Positions 27,686 through 39,770 are shown, numbered from the stretch's first letter. The stretch is DNA of 64,000 nt from Actinomyces sp. ZJ308 (GCF_011752065.1 NZ_JAAIJY010000006.1:62001-126000); one strand, 5' to 3'. Translations and numbers: made by a program. Notes: generated by a model not told the origin, from the letters alone.

Positions 27686-27843
27686 TGTACGGCTTCATCT
27701 GGAGGCACCTTCCAGGACCCGCATGGCTCAAGGCCATCGAGGCACTCATCCTCGCCGCTGGGATCGTCTATGTGCTCATGCAGTACGTCTTCCCCTGGGC
27801 CAACGAGACCTGGCACCTCTCCGGCAACGCGGACGTCGGCTGA
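27685..27843 (+). CDS. safA: Sortase-associated small membrane protein (SafA-like)
   Basis: A 52-residue protein whose ATG shares its A with the sortase stop. It has one transmembrane helix (about 15-33, KAIEALILAAGIVYVLMQYV) followed by a short outside tail FPWANETWHLSGNADVG. From memory of Actinomyces oris work, a small protein of this type called SafA, encoded with srtA and carrying an FPW motif, protects SrtA from cleavage by a signal peptidase. The coupling, size and FPW motif all fit. The name rests on that recollection. Confidence 0.75.
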   Translation: MYGFIWRHLPGPAWLKAIEALILAAGIVYVLMQYVFPWANETWHLSGNADVG

Positions 27844-27902
27844 GCGCCGCGGCCGGCTGCGGCCGGCCACCGCTCCCGGCCGACTCCGGACTCAGAACCA
27901 AG

Positions 27903-27934
27903 GGGGCCCGACCGTCACCAGACGGCCGGGCCCC
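27903..27934. terminator. Bidirectional hairpin between safA and the ATPase gene
   Basis: Stem GGGGCCCG/CGGGCCCC continued by CCGTC/GACGG across single-base mismatches, with a four-base loop. The convergent ATPase gene ends at 27960. Confidence 0.75.
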
Positions 27935-27959
27935 TTCGAGTGTCCTGAGCCTTCACGCC

Positions 27960-30848
<2,889 letters not shown>

Positions 30849-30909
30849 GGGCGCTATCCCATCAACGGCTGTAGCCCCTCACAAGCCTCCGCAAGCGTTT
30901 TTAGGGTGA

Positions 30910-30938
30910 GTCACACGGGTAGTAGTTCCCAGTGTGAC
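30910..30938. promoter_or_regulatory. Interrupted palindrome GTCACAC...GTGTGAC upstream of the ATPase
   Basis: Arms GTCACAC-GGG and CCC-A-GTGTGAC surround an eight-base centre, about 60 bases before the ATPase start. It looks like a dimeric regulator site for that gene. Confidence 0.5.
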
Positions 30939-30949
30939 AGTTGAAGCGA

Positions 30950-30992
30950 TTTCAGTGTGAACTTTGGTGGGTTTTCAGTGTGAACTTTGGTG
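30950..30992. repeat. Two 20-bp direct repeats TTTCAGTGTGAACTTTGGTG
   Basis: Identical copies at 30950-30969 and 30973-30992, spaced 23 bases start to start. They share the AGTGTGA word with the adjacent palindrome at 30910-30938. They lie on the divergent side of the ATPase promoter region. They may be regulator half sites or a remnant of a duplicated sequence. Confidence 0.6.
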
Positions 30993-31039
30993 AGAGCGTC
31001 GTCGTCGGGCGTTCCGGTGCCGCTGCCCGGCACGTCCAC

Positions 31040-31130
31040 CGCGCTCTGCGGGGACAAAACGCACGGTGGGGGACGGAACACGCGTGCGGGGACAGAATTT
31101 CTGTCCCCGCACGCGTGGAAGGTCCCCGTC
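31040..31130. repeat. Dispersed intergenic palindrome element (GGGGACAGAA type), copy 1
   Basis: The core 31079-31117 is a perfect palindrome with 18-bp arms and a three-base centre, containing CACGCGTGCGGGGACAGA. Further GGGGAC or GTCCCC words flank it (near 31049, 31068 and 31120). A related element lies at 49850-49965. It is located just beyond the stop of the PEP carboxykinase gene and could work as its terminator, but the sequence conservation with the distant copy suggests a repeat family. The window has no transposase gene nearby. Confidence 0.65.
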
Positions 31131-31175
31131 AGTGAGAGGGGGTGCGTCAGGCGCGCACGCCGGCCGGCGTCAGCC

Positions 31176-34100
31176 TCAGGCCAGCGAGGGCTGGAGGCCG
31201 AGCGTGCCCACGAGGTGCTCGCGGTAGGCCGGGGAGCTGACCTTGTCCAGCCAGGCGCGGGCCTCGGCCAGGCGGCCCTCGATGCCCAGGCGCTCGATGA
31301 CCTCCTCGTTGTTCTCCCCGGTGTAGAAGCGGGTGAGGTCCTCGATGGCCTGGTGGGCCTGGCGGGTGTCGCGGGCGACCTTGGCGTCCAGGCGCGCCGC
31401 GTACCACGACGAGCTCAGGATGTTCTCACGCTCGAACAGGGCGCGGAACTCCGGGCTCGTCAGGTCCCAGCCCTCACGGGAGGTGCCGTCGATCATGATC
31501 TCCAGCAGGGCCCGCAGCGGCGGCACGGCCCACTCGATGGAGCCGTCGGCCCGGTAGTGCTCGGCCACGACCTTGTGCGTGGTGACGATGATGTCCACCG
31601 AGTCGGCGAAGACCGCCTCGTCCTGCAGCTCGGGACGCAGCATCTCCTCGGTGAAGACGACGTCGGGGTGCAGGAAGATCCTCCCGAAGAAGGTCGAGGC
31701 GAAGGCCTGGTTCATGCGGTAGCCCAGGCGCGAGGCCTGAACGGTGCGGCCCTCGTACTCGAAGTCCTCGATGCGCTCGAGGTAGCCGCCCTCGATGAGG
31801 CTGCGGGCGTCGCGCTCCTCGGTGCTCATGCGGGAGAAGATCTCCGGGATGAGCAGCGAGATGTCGTGGGCCACCTGGACCTTCGGGCCGATGTAGCCGG
31901 CCGAGGACAGCCAGCCGTCGTAACCGCTGAGGGCGTAGGACAGCAGGGCCGCGTTGAGGTCGTAGATGGCCGGCAGGGCGTTGAACGGGGACTTGGTGAG
32001 CGCCCCCTCACTGCCGGCACCCGTCGTCGAGGGGGACTTGCCGGTCATGGAGGAGATGAACTCCATGAACAGCTCGGGCAGCTCCATGTAGTGCAGCGGG
32101 TTGTAGGCGCACAGCGGCGGAACCCCGTCCTCGGGCGGGTTGTTGCGGCGCCCGGCGGCGACGACGTCGACGCTGTGGCGCAGCGGCTCGACCAGCGGCA
32201 CGTCGCGGAAGAGGTGGTTGGTGAGGTCCGCCAGCGCCACGTCCCTCGGGTTGGCGATGTCCGGGCGCACCTGGAGGTAGCGGGGGTTCTTGGTGGGGGT
32301 CCCGCCCACCAGGCGCGGGTCGGCCGTGGAGACCCAGTAGGTCTCCTCGGCGGCATCCTCGGCCTCGGGCAGGGCGGCGGCGCGGGCCACGAGGTCCTGC
32401 ATGGGCCGGGTGAAGCGGGACAGGCCGGGGGCGTCGGCCGCCATCGCCCGGGCGTCGTCGGGGGTGAGCGGCTCGAAGTTCGAGATGAACAGGTCCGCCT
32501 CCGGATCGGACATGTCCGACTCGGTCTGCTTGTCGTAGCCGCGCACGATCGCGTCGTCGGGCCGCTGGAAGAGCAGGGACTCGCAGTTGGTGACGAACTT
32601 GCGCGACAGCTGCGAGTCCGGGGTCGAGACCAGGCCGCCGGGAGCCACGATCGAGGCGGTGATGTCGTCCTCGGTCTGGACCTTGGCGGCCGGGGAGAAG
32701 TCCGGGCGCAGGGACAGCAGGCGCCAGGCGCCGTCGTCCTCGAAGCCCACCCGCAGCATGTTGACCTTGATGAGCTCCTCATCCAGGCGCAGGGAGTTGC
32801 CCTTGCGGCCGTTGATGATGCCCACGGAGAAGTGGCTGCGCCAGTCCTTGTCCCAGCTGGGCTGGTAGAAGCGCTTGACGGTGAAGATGAGCTCCTTGAT
32901 GTGGGCCGGGATCGACTCCAGGAAGGCGTTGTACTCGTCGGTGTACAGCGACGAGGGCGTCAGCAGCTTGATGACGCTTCCCAGCGAGCGGCGCTCGGAG
33001 AGGATCGAGCGGTGGTTGTCGCTCTTGTTGGCCGGGTCGACGAAGCGGTCGGCGTAGTTGCCGTCGAGGATCTTCTGGACGGTGTCGAAGTCCTCGTCGA
33101 CGTCGCCGACGTAGGCCTCGCCGAAGACGAAGGCGTCCAGGAGGGACTTGGAGATCTCCGACTTGCCGCCGCCGGAGACCGTGGCGGGCTTGTGGGCCTG
33201 CGTGGACCAGGGGGCGGTGCCCACCAGGTGCCACTGGGTGGCGTCGCCCTCGCGGTGCTTGGCGTGGACCCGGTAGCCGTTGGGGGCCACGTAGGTGTTG
33301 CTCACCAGCAGCGGGATCGAGGCCTCCTGGCCGTCGGGGCGCCTCCAGGTGATCGTCTGGTTGCGCATCGAGTAGTGGGCGCCGGCCGGCACCAGCACCA
33401 CGGTCGGGTCCTCCACCACGACGGCGGAGCCGTCCTCGCGCACCTCGAAGCGGCCGGGGTTGCGCTCGACGACGTGCTCGAGGGTCAGGCCCTCGGGCGT
33501 GTGGATGTCGGTGTACTCCTGGCCCAGGTTGTAGCGCGGGTAGGCGACGGCGCCGCCGGCGTGCTCCTCCTCCACGCAGCCGAAGAGGTTGGCCGAGTAC
33601 CCGATCTGGGTCTTGACCTCCTTCTTGCAGTAGCCGAAGTAGTTGTCCGCGATGACGGTGACGATGACGCCGCGCTCGTCGCGGGCCACGCACTTGAAGG
33701 CCTTGCCGCCGTTGTAGAGCTCGTCCTCGGTCTTCCAGCACTGGCCATCGCGGCGCTGGCGCTCGGTGGCCTCCTCCCAGGAGGGCAGGCCCAGCTCCTT
33801 CTTGGTCAGGGTGGTCAGGTGCGGGGCGAGGATGACGCAGCCGGTGTGGCCGGTCCAGGACTCCGGGGCCAGGGAGGCGTCGTTCTCCGGCAGGTAGGGG
33901 TCGCCGCCGTTGCCGAAGATGCCCTCGACGAAGTCCAGGTTGGAGACCAGGCCGCCGGGGGCGATGAAGCGGATCTCCATGGAGCGCTCCGCGGAGAAGC
34001 CGGGGACCTCGGGCACGACGACGGGGCGCAGCAGCAGGGAGACGAAGCAGCGGGCCGGGTCCTCCTGCCCGGAGGCCCACGGCAGGGTCAGCAGGTCCTC

Positions 34101-34592
34101 GGGGGCCTCGACGGCGTGGGCCAGGAGGCGGGCGAAGACGTCGCGCGGGACGGCGATCTTGTCGTCGGGGATCGGCAGGCCGCCCTCGGCGACGTGGAAG
34201 ACGCCGGCGGTGGTGCGGCGGTCGTTGCGGGGGTTGTGCAGGACGCCGCCGAGCACCTTGTAGCTCTCGACGTAGTCTGAGGTGAAGCTGGTGGAGTCCG
34301 CCGGCAGAGACAGGGCCCGCGCCAGGCCGGGCTGGTCCAGGACGAAGGTCGAGCGCGGCAGCTGCGGGGTGGCGGCCGCACCCTCCAGGTAGGAGTCCAG
34401 GAAGGTCTGAATGCGCTGGTCGGCGGCACAGGGGCGGTGAGCCAGCCGGCGGGAGAGCTCGCGCTGGCGCGCCAGGATCGGGGACATGAGGCGGTCCGCC
34501 TCACTCTGCTCGACCTGTGCCGGGGCGGAGATCCCCAGCAGCTCCAAACGCAGGGCGATGGCGGAAGTAGTGGCCGCGTCTGTAGTTGTCAT
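31176..34592 (-). CDS. Probable PPi-type phosphoenolpyruvate carboxykinase
   Basis: A protein of 1138 residues (about 125 kDa), far longer than ATP- or GTP-PEPCK. Size and sequence character match the PPi-dependent PEPCK described from Entamoeba and Propionibacterium, which interconverts PEP, CO2 and Pi with oxaloacetate and PPi. Visible motifs are the P-loop-like VSGGGKSEISKSL with Lys477, FSVGIINGRKGNSLRLDEEL, and a highly conserved-looking block MTGKSPSTTGAGSEGALTKS. It has no signal peptide. A C4-dicarboxylate carrier lies upstream in the same direction, fitting CO2 fixation towards succinate. The family call is from recollection of length and motifs; no database was searched. Confidence 0.75.
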   Translation of the reverse strand: MTTTDAATTSAIALRLELLGISAPAQVEQSEADRLMSPILARQRELSRRLAHRPCAADQRIQTFLDSYLEGAAATPQLPRSTFVLDQPGLARALSLPADSTSFTSDYVESYKVLGGVLHNPRNDRRTTAGVFHVAEGGLPIPDDKIAVPRDVFARLLAHAVEAPEDLLTLPWASGQEDPARCFVSLLLRPVVVPEVPGFSAERSMEIRFIAPGGLVSNLDFVEGIFGNGGDPYLPENDASLAPESWTGHTGCVILAPHLTTLTKKELGLPSWEEATERQRRDGQCWKTEDELYNGGKAFKCVARDERGVIVTVIADNYFGYCKKEVKTQIGYSANLFGCVEEEHAGGAVAYPRYNLGQEYTDIHTPEGLTLEHVVERNPGRFEVREDGSAVVVEDPTVVLVPAGAHYSMRNQTITWRRPDGQEASIPLLVSNTYVAPNGYRVHAKHREGDATQWHLVGTAPWSTQAHKPATVSGGGKSEISKSLLDAFVFGEAYVGDVDEDFDTVQKILDGNYADRFVDPANKSDNHRSILSERRSLGSVIKLLTPSSLYTDEYNAFLESIPAHIKELIFTVKRFYQPSWDKDWRSHFSVGIINGRKGNSLRLDEELIKVNMLRVGFEDDGAWRLLSLRPDFSPAAKVQTEDDITASIVAPGGLVSTPDSQLSRKFVTNCESLLFQRPDDAIVRGYDKQTESDMSDPEADLFISNFEPLTPDDARAMAADAPGLSRFTRPMQDLVARAAALPEAEDAAEETYWVSTADPRLVGGTPTKNPRYLQVRPDIANPRDVALADLTNHLFRDVPLVEPLRHSVDVVAAGRRNNPPEDGVPPLCAYNPLHYMELPELFMEFISSMTGKSPSTTGAGSEGALTKSPFNALPAIYDLNAALLSYALSGYDGWLSSAGYIGPKVQVAHDISLLIPEIFSRMSTEERDARSLIEGGYLERIEDFEYEGRTVQASRLGYRMNQAFASTFFGRIFLHPDVVFTEEMLRPELQDEAVFADSVDIIVTTHKVVAEHYRADGSIEWAVPPLRALLEIMIDGTSREGWDLTSPEFRALFERENILSSSWYAARLDAKVARDTRQAHQAIEDLTRFYTGENNEEVIERLGIEGRLAEARAWLDKVSSPAYREHLVGTLGLQPSLA

Positions 34593-34783
34593 GGCACGAG
34601 CCTAGTCAGACGGGACGACACTCTCTTGTTACGTTCTGCCCAGAAGGACGGCTTCAGGAGTGTGTTCGCCGTCGCACTGACGCCAGGGTCCGTGGATGCC
34701 CACGTCGACGCACTCGTCACAGGCGACATCGGGCCGCGTCCTCTTCGACGAATGCGTCGGTAGTGACAGTGGTGACAACCGGC

Positions 34784-36160
34784 TCAGGACAGGAGCAGCT
34801 GGGACAGGGCGGTGCCCACGAGGCAGGAGGTGATGACGCCGATGAGCCCGGGCACCAGGAAGGAGTGGTTGATGACGTACTTGCCGATGTGCGTGGTACC
34901 GGTGGGGTCGAAGCCGATCGCAGCCAGGTCCGAGGGGTAGGTGGGAAGAATGAAGTACCCGTAGGAGGCGCCGATGAACCCGACGACGACGACCGGGCTC
35001 ACCCCGAGTGACAGTGCCATGGGGGCGACGATGAGGAGTCCGGCCGCCTGGGAGTTGACCAGCTTGCCGATGATGAACAGGACGATGGCGTACATCCACA
35101 CATGGCTCGACAGGACGCCGGCGAGGCTGTGCTCCAGGGCCTCCAGGTGGGCGTGAACGACCGTCTCAGTCATCCAGGCGACTCCGAAGATGGAGAACAT
35201 GGCGGTGGCGCCGGCCTTGAACACGGGGGTGGAGGCGATCTTGCCGGCCTGCACCCTGCAGGTCAGCAGAATGAGGGCCCCGGCGGCGAGCATGACCATC
35301 TGGATGACGAGGTTCATGCTCAGGTGCTCCATCTTGCCGCCGTCGCCCGTGGGGAACTCGGGACGCAGCACGTCGAAGGCGCCCAGGACGACGACGGCGG
35401 CGATGGCGCCCAGGAAGATCCAGGTGGCGCGGTAGGCCTCGGGCGAGAACACCTTCCCGATGAGGGTCTCGGAGCTGGACTGGACGGTGGCCCGGAACTC
35501 CGGGTCCTCCAGGCGCTTCTGGTACTCCTCGTCCTTGTCCAGGTCCTTGCCGCGACGCATCGACCACAGGGCGGCCAGGAGCACTCCGCACAGCGACGCC
35601 GGAATGGAGATCGCCAGGATCTGGAGGACCGACCAGTGCCGGTCGGTGTTCTTGGCGATGATGGAGACGATCGAGACCGTGGCCACGGAGACCGGTGAGG
35701 CGGTGATCCCCATCTGGGCGGCGACCGAGGAGGCGGCCATGGGGCGCTCGGGTCGGATGTCCTTCTTGATGGCGATGTCCGCGATGATCGGGAGCATCGT
35801 GTAGACCACGTGCCCGGTTCCGCACAGAACGGTGAGGAACCAGGTGACGCACGGACCCAGGATGGTGATCTGCTCGGGATGTCGGCGCAGGACCCGTTCG
35901 GCCATCTGCATCATGACGTCCAGGCCGCCGGACTGCTGGAGGGTGGCGGCGCATCCGATGACGGCCAGGATGGTGAGGATGACGTCGACCGGCGCCTCGC
36001 CCGGCTCCAGGCGGAATCCGAAGACGAGGATCAGCAGGCCGATCCCGGCGATGAGACCGAGGGCGATCCCTCCCTTCTTCGCCCCGACGATGAGGCAGGA
36101 GAGGATGATGACGACCTGGAGAATGATGCTGAGGGTCTGGAGGGCGGTGCTGGCGTCCAT
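34784..36160 (-). CDS. Anaerobic C4-dicarboxylate transporter (DcuA/DcuB family)
   Basis: A protein of 458 residues with about 10-12 transmembrane helices. The family segments GCAATLQQSGGLDVMMQMAERVLRR (early), CGTGHVVYTMLPIIADIAIK and, near the end, PTYPSDLAAIGFDPTGTTHIGKYV are clear. Dcu carriers exchange fumarate, malate or aspartate for succinate during anaerobic growth. The neighbouring PEPCK would make oxaloacetate, so the pair suits succinate fermentation, typical of Actinomyces in CO2-rich plaque. Direction of transport is inferred. The gap of 191 bases before PEPCK leaves room for a separate promoter. Confidence 0.92.
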   Translation of the reverse strand: MDASTALQTLSIILQVVIILSCLIVGAKKGGIALGLIAGIGLLILVFGFRLEPGEAPVDVILTILAVIGCAATLQQSGGLDVMMQMAERVLRRHPEQITILGPCVTWFLTVLCGTGHVVYTMLPIIADIAIKKDIRPERPMAASSVAAQMGITASPVSVATVSIVSIIAKNTDRHWSVLQILAISIPASLCGVLLAALWSMRRGKDLDKDEEYQKRLEDPEFRATVQSSSETLIGKVFSPEAYRATWIFLGAIAAVVVLGAFDVLRPEFPTGDGGKMEHLSMNLVIQMVMLAAGALILLTCRVQAGKIASTPVFKAGATAMFSIFGVAWMTETVVHAHLEALEHSLAGVLSSHVWMYAIVLFIIGKLVNSQAAGLLIVAPMALSLGVSPVVVVGFIGASYGYFILPTYPSDLAAIGFDPTGTTHIGKYVINHSFLVPGLIGVITSCLVGTALSQLLLS

Positions 36161-36682
36161 GGCGGATCTCCCCAGTGAGCTGGACGGGCGGTAGCCGGCG
36201 CTCCTCGCGTGGACGAGGATCTGATGCGTGGAACTGACACTCTGTCAGCGTCGTGTCCAGTGTCTCACTGCTGGGCGGGGACCATTGTCCCGATCGATGC
36301 CGGCTGTTCCCGGTGCGCCTCGATGCCCGCTGGGCGCGAACTCACATTCTGGTTCCGCAACCACCTGCAAACGGTTCTCAAAGCGCGTGAGCGCGCTGGT
36401 CAGGGCGAATCAGGTAGCGCTCAGGTAACGTCCTGCGGAAGCGTCATGGCTGGTTCCCAGGTGCGCATCGCTACCGTCACTGCCCACTGTTCCCCCATAC
36501 TGGACCGCAGTCGACGCCCGATGCGGCTTGCCCGCAGCGATCGCGCCTGATCGCCGTCGGCAGTCTTGCAGGACGGCGACCGGTGCTCGAGTCGGCGCCG
36601 ACAGCCAACATCGGTCATGATGGAACCGAAGACCGCAACCGGAGCGTTATCCCCCGCGCCGTCGCGGAACCCAGTCACATCC
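36161..36682. other. Divergent promoter region between dcu and the PBP gene, with palindrome
   Basis: No gene is visible in 522 bases. CTGACA-CTC-TGTCAG at 36234-36248 is a perfect inverted repeat about 75 bases upstream of the carrier gene and is a likely operator for it. The PBP promoter is presumably nearer 36560. Base composition in 36290-36400 is slightly lower in GC than the flanks. Confidence 0.45.
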
Positions 36683-39205
36683 ATGACAGTCAACCGAAAC
36701 GAGGAGCGCGTGGCAGAAGGCACGAACGGGGGCGGACCCAGCCGCCCCGTCGGCAAGAAGCTGTCCCAGGTGACCAGCGCCGGCCGGCAGGCGCTGAGCA
36801 AGGCCTCAGGGTCCGCCAGGAAGTCCGGGAAGGATCGCAGGCCCGCACAGGCCGAGCGGTCCAAGGACGCCGCCTCGGGGCGCAAGCGCCGTTTCTTCAA
36901 CTACCCTCGCGCCGGCAAGGGCAAGATCCATCGCTGGATCCCCAGCTGGCGGTTCGTCCTGGGCACCTTCCTGCTGGGGGTGCTGAGCCTCATCGCCGCC
37001 TTCGCGTGGGCCTACAACACGATCAAGGTCCCCAAGCCCAGTGAGTTCGCCCTCGCGCAGAGCAGCACCGTCTACTACGCCGACGGGACCACGGAGATGG
37101 GCCGGTTCGCCGAGATCAACCGCACCTCCGTGGACACCTCCACTCTGCCGGAGTACGTGGGCAACTCGGTCGTGGCCTCCGAGGACCGCTCCTTCTACTC
37201 CAACCAGGGCGTCGACCCCAAGGGCATCGCCCGCGCCCTGGTGAACAACCTGCGCGGAGGCGACACGCAGGGCGCCTCGACCCTGACGCAGCAGTACGTG
37301 AAGAACTACTACGTCGACACCACCAGCTCCTACAGCGGCAAGTTCAAGCAGGCCATCATGGCCATCAAGATCGATCGGGAGAAGTCCAAGAAGGAGATTC
37401 TGGGCGACTACCTCAACACGGTCTACTTCGGTCGCGGCGCCTACGGCATCGAGGCGGCCTCGCAGGCGTTCTTCGGCAAGGCCGCTAAGGACCTGAGCCC
37501 GTCCGAGACCGCGCTCCTGGCGGGGATCCTGCCCTCCCCCAGTGCCTGGGACCCGACTGAGAATCCGGACAAGGCCGAGGAGCGCTGGGCCCGAGTCCTC
37601 CAGTTCATGGCCGACGACGGCTACATCACCCAGGAGCAGTACAACACCGCCAAGCAGGCGGGCATGCCGGCGACCATCGAGTCTCAGACCAAGCAGGTGT
37701 ACTCCGGGACCAACGGGTACCTGCTTCAGATGGTGCGCACCGAGCTCGAGGACAAGGCCGGACTGGCGCCGGAGCAGATCGACACCGGGGGCTTCAAGAT
37801 CGTCACCACGATCAATCAGAAGGATCAGGACGCGGCTGTCAATGCGGTCAACTCCCTGCCCGCGGGCGCCTCCCCGAACCTGCGCAAGGCGCTGGTGTCC
37901 ATCGACCCCAAGACGGGGGGCATCCTGGCGCTCTACGGAGGTGAGGACTATCTGACCAGTCAGGTCAACACCTCGACCAATGCCATTGCCCAGGCGGGCT
38001 CCACCTTCAAGCCCTTCGCGCTGGTGGCGGCCCTGGAGAACGGGTGGGCCCTGGGAAGCAGCTACCCGGCCACCTCGCCGATGACCATCGAGGGGCACGA
38101 GTTCCAGAACTTCAAGAACGTCTCACTGAAGTCGGCCAGCCTGACTGAGGCCACGGAGCAGTCGCTCAACACGCCCTACCTCCAGCTCAACCGGGATCTG
38201 TCCAACCAGGTCGACCCGCAGGCGACGGCCGAGGTGGCCAACCGCGCCGGCTATCCCCAGAAGACCAAGGGGCTGGAGTCCGACGAGGAACGGCAGTTCG
38301 TGCAGAACGTCCTGGGATCGGCCTCGCCGCACACGATCGACATCGCCTCGGCCTACTCCACCTTCGCCGCTCAGGGGGTCAAGCGCGACACCCATATCGT
38401 GGCCTCCGTCAAGAACTCCGACGGCGCGGACCACTACACCCCGGCGACCGAGGGGAAGCGGGAGTTCGAGGAGGACGTCATGGCGGACACGACCTACGCC
38501 CTCCAGCAGGTCGTCTCCGGGGCGAACGGCAGCGCGGACAAGGTGGCCGTCCAGATGGATCGTCCGGTCGCCGCGAAGACCGGGTCGTCGTCGGACAACA
38601 AGTCCGCCCAGTTCGTGGGCTTCACTCCGCAGGTGGTCACCGCGGTGACCCTCTACCAGACCGGTGAGGACGGTTCGGAGGAGTCGATCGAGCCCTGGGG
38701 CGAGTATGACGAGATCACCGGCTCGACCTACCCGGCAGACATCTTCATCGACTACATGAAGGTCGCCCACGAGGGACTGAAGGTCGAGGAGTTCCCGGAG
38801 CCCGCCGAGATCCCCGCGACGCGCGGCGGAGGCACCGGTACCGCCAAGCCCACCGCCGAGCCGGAGGACGAGTCCACTATGGCCCCCACCAGCCCGCCCG
38901 AGGAGACCCAGGCGCCCACCACCGAGCCCACGCCCGAGGTGACCCAGCAGCCCGAGGGCACGCAGCCGCCGGAGGGTCAGCAGACTAGCCGACCGGAGTC
39001 CACAGGTGACGCCAATAACAATGGCGGCAACGGTGGCAATGGTGGCAATGGTGGCAACCAAGGTGGCGGTAACCAAGGTGGCAATAATGGCGGCAACAAC
39101 GGCGGCAATGGTGGCAACAACGGAGGTGGAGGCCTGCAACCTGGGGACCCGGGTGGCGATCAAGGCAATGCTGGTCAAGATGGTCAGCAGGGCGGCGTCC
39201 GCTAA
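36683..39205 (+). CDS. ponA: Bifunctional penicillin-binding protein (class A PBP1)
   Basis: ATG 36683 gives 840 residues; GTG 36710 (GAGGAG three bases before it) is an alternative, so the start is uncertain. It has a basic cytoplasmic tail, one transmembrane helix (WRFVLGTFLLGVLSLIAAFAWA), and a GT51 transglycosylase with Glu167 in ASEDRSFYSNQG and GASTLTQQYVKN. The transpeptidase has S440-x-x-K in GSTFKPF, SLN at 494-496 and KTG at 632-634. It polymerises and crosslinks peptidoglycan. The last 130 residues are Pro/Thr/Glu-rich and then Gly/Asn-rich repeats. Its place upstream of rpsF resembles mycobacterial ponA1. Confidence 0.93.
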   Translation: MTVNRNEERVAEGTNGGGPSRPVGKKLSQVTSAGRQALSKASGSARKSGKDRRPAQAERSKDAASGRKRRFFNYPRAGKGKIHRWIPSWRFVLGTFLLGVLSLIAAFAWAYNTIKVPKPSEFALAQSSTVYYADGTTEMGRFAEINRTSVDTSTLPEYVGNSVVASEDRSFYSNQGVDPKGIARALVNNLRGGDTQGASTLTQQYVKNYYVDTTSSYSGKFKQAIMAIKIDREKSKKEILGDYLNTVYFGRGAYGIEAASQAFFGKAAKDLSPSETALLAGILPSPSAWDPTENPDKAEERWARVLQFMADDGYITQEQYNTAKQAGMPATIESQTKQVYSGTNGYLLQMVRTELEDKAGLAPEQIDTGGFKIVTTINQKDQDAAVNAVNSLPAGASPNLRKALVSIDPKTGGILALYGGEDYLTSQVNTSTNAIAQAGSTFKPFALVAALENGWALGSSYPATSPMTIEGHEFQNFKNVSLKSASLTEATEQSLNTPYLQLNRDLSNQVDPQATAEVANRAGYPQKTKGLESDEERQFVQNVLGSASPHTIDIASAYSTFAAQGVKRDTHIVASVKNSDGADHYTPATEGKREFEEDVMADTTYALQQVVSGANGSADKVAVQMDRPVAAKTGSSSDNKSAQFVGFTPQVVTAVTLYQTGEDGSEESIEPWGEYDEITGSTYPADIFIDYMKVAHEGLKVEEFPEPAEIPATRGGGTGTAKPTAEPEDESTMAPTSPPEETQAPTTEPTPEVTQQPEGTQPPEGQQTSRPESTGDANNNGGNGGNGGNGGNQGGGNQGGNNGGNNGGNGGNNGGGGLQPGDPGGDQGNAGQDGQQGGVR

Positions 39206-39250
39206 CGTCCCACTTCTCCGCGGCTGACACCCGCATTCCGGTAGGCACCC

Positions 39251-39298
39251 GACGGTGGGCCGACGACGTGTTGCACGGCACGTCGTCGGCCCACCGTC
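39251..39298 (+). terminator. Strong hairpin terminator after the PBP gene
   Basis: A perfect 20-bp stem (39251-39270 with 39279-39298) and an eight-base loop. Only CTCGGCTTT follows, so it is a GC-type terminator without a true T tail. Confidence 0.8.
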
Positions 39299-39455
39299 TC
39301 GGCTTTCAGCGTCACCGGGTTGTCCGGTAATGTGGCGAACTGGCTGCGTCGTCGGGCGGATGAGCCTTTTTCCGCCGGATGGTGCGCCGCACGCATCACC
39401 CTCCTGTCACGGAAGGACCGTGACCGCCACAGACCAGAGGAGGTGGGTACCAAGC

Positions 39456-39743
39456 ATGCGTCACTACGAGATCATGATCATCCTCGACCCCGAGACGGAC
39501 GAGCGCACCGCCAACGCGACGCTCGAGAAGCTGCTGCAGGTCGTCCCCAGCAACGGGGGCACCGTGGACAAGGTCGACATCTGGGGCAAGCGCCGGCTGG
39601 CCTACGACATCAAGAAGAAGTCCGAGGGCTTCTACGCCGTCGTGGACATGACCACCACGCCCGAGACCGCCCAGGAGCTCGACCGCCAGCTCGGCCTCAA
39701 CGAGACCGTCCTGCGCACCAAGCTGCTGCGTCCCGAGGCCTGA
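39456..39743 (+). CDS. rpsF: 30S ribosomal protein S6
   Basis: ATG 39456 (GAGGAGG upstream) gives 95 residues starting [18 protein letters not shown], with [18 protein letters not shown], the classic S6 pattern. It binds S18 and 16S rRNA in the platform of the small subunit. It is the first gene of rpsF-ssb-rpsR-rplI; S6-S18 binding to the leader often gives autoregulation in this operon, though I did not identify that RNA motif. Confidence 0.97.
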   Translation: MRHYEIMIILDPETDERTANATLEKLLQVVPSNGGTVDKVDIWGKRRLAYDIKKKSEGFYAVVDMTTTPETAQELDRQLGLNETVLRTKLLRPEA

Positions 39744-39770
39744 GCCTCTACCGGGAACGGAGACAACGCC

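Noticed and set aside
30987-34280. Plus-strand open frame of 1097 codons opposite the PEP carboxykinase gene
   Set aside because: It is the mirror frame of a high-GC coding sequence, with Val/Gly/Arg-rich product and no domain sense; the minus-strand protein has clear motifs.
38990-39200. Short repeated units in the PBP tail as a possible CRISPR or satellite array
   Set aside because: The units encode Gly/Asn repeats in frame with the PBP and have no spacers of constant length.
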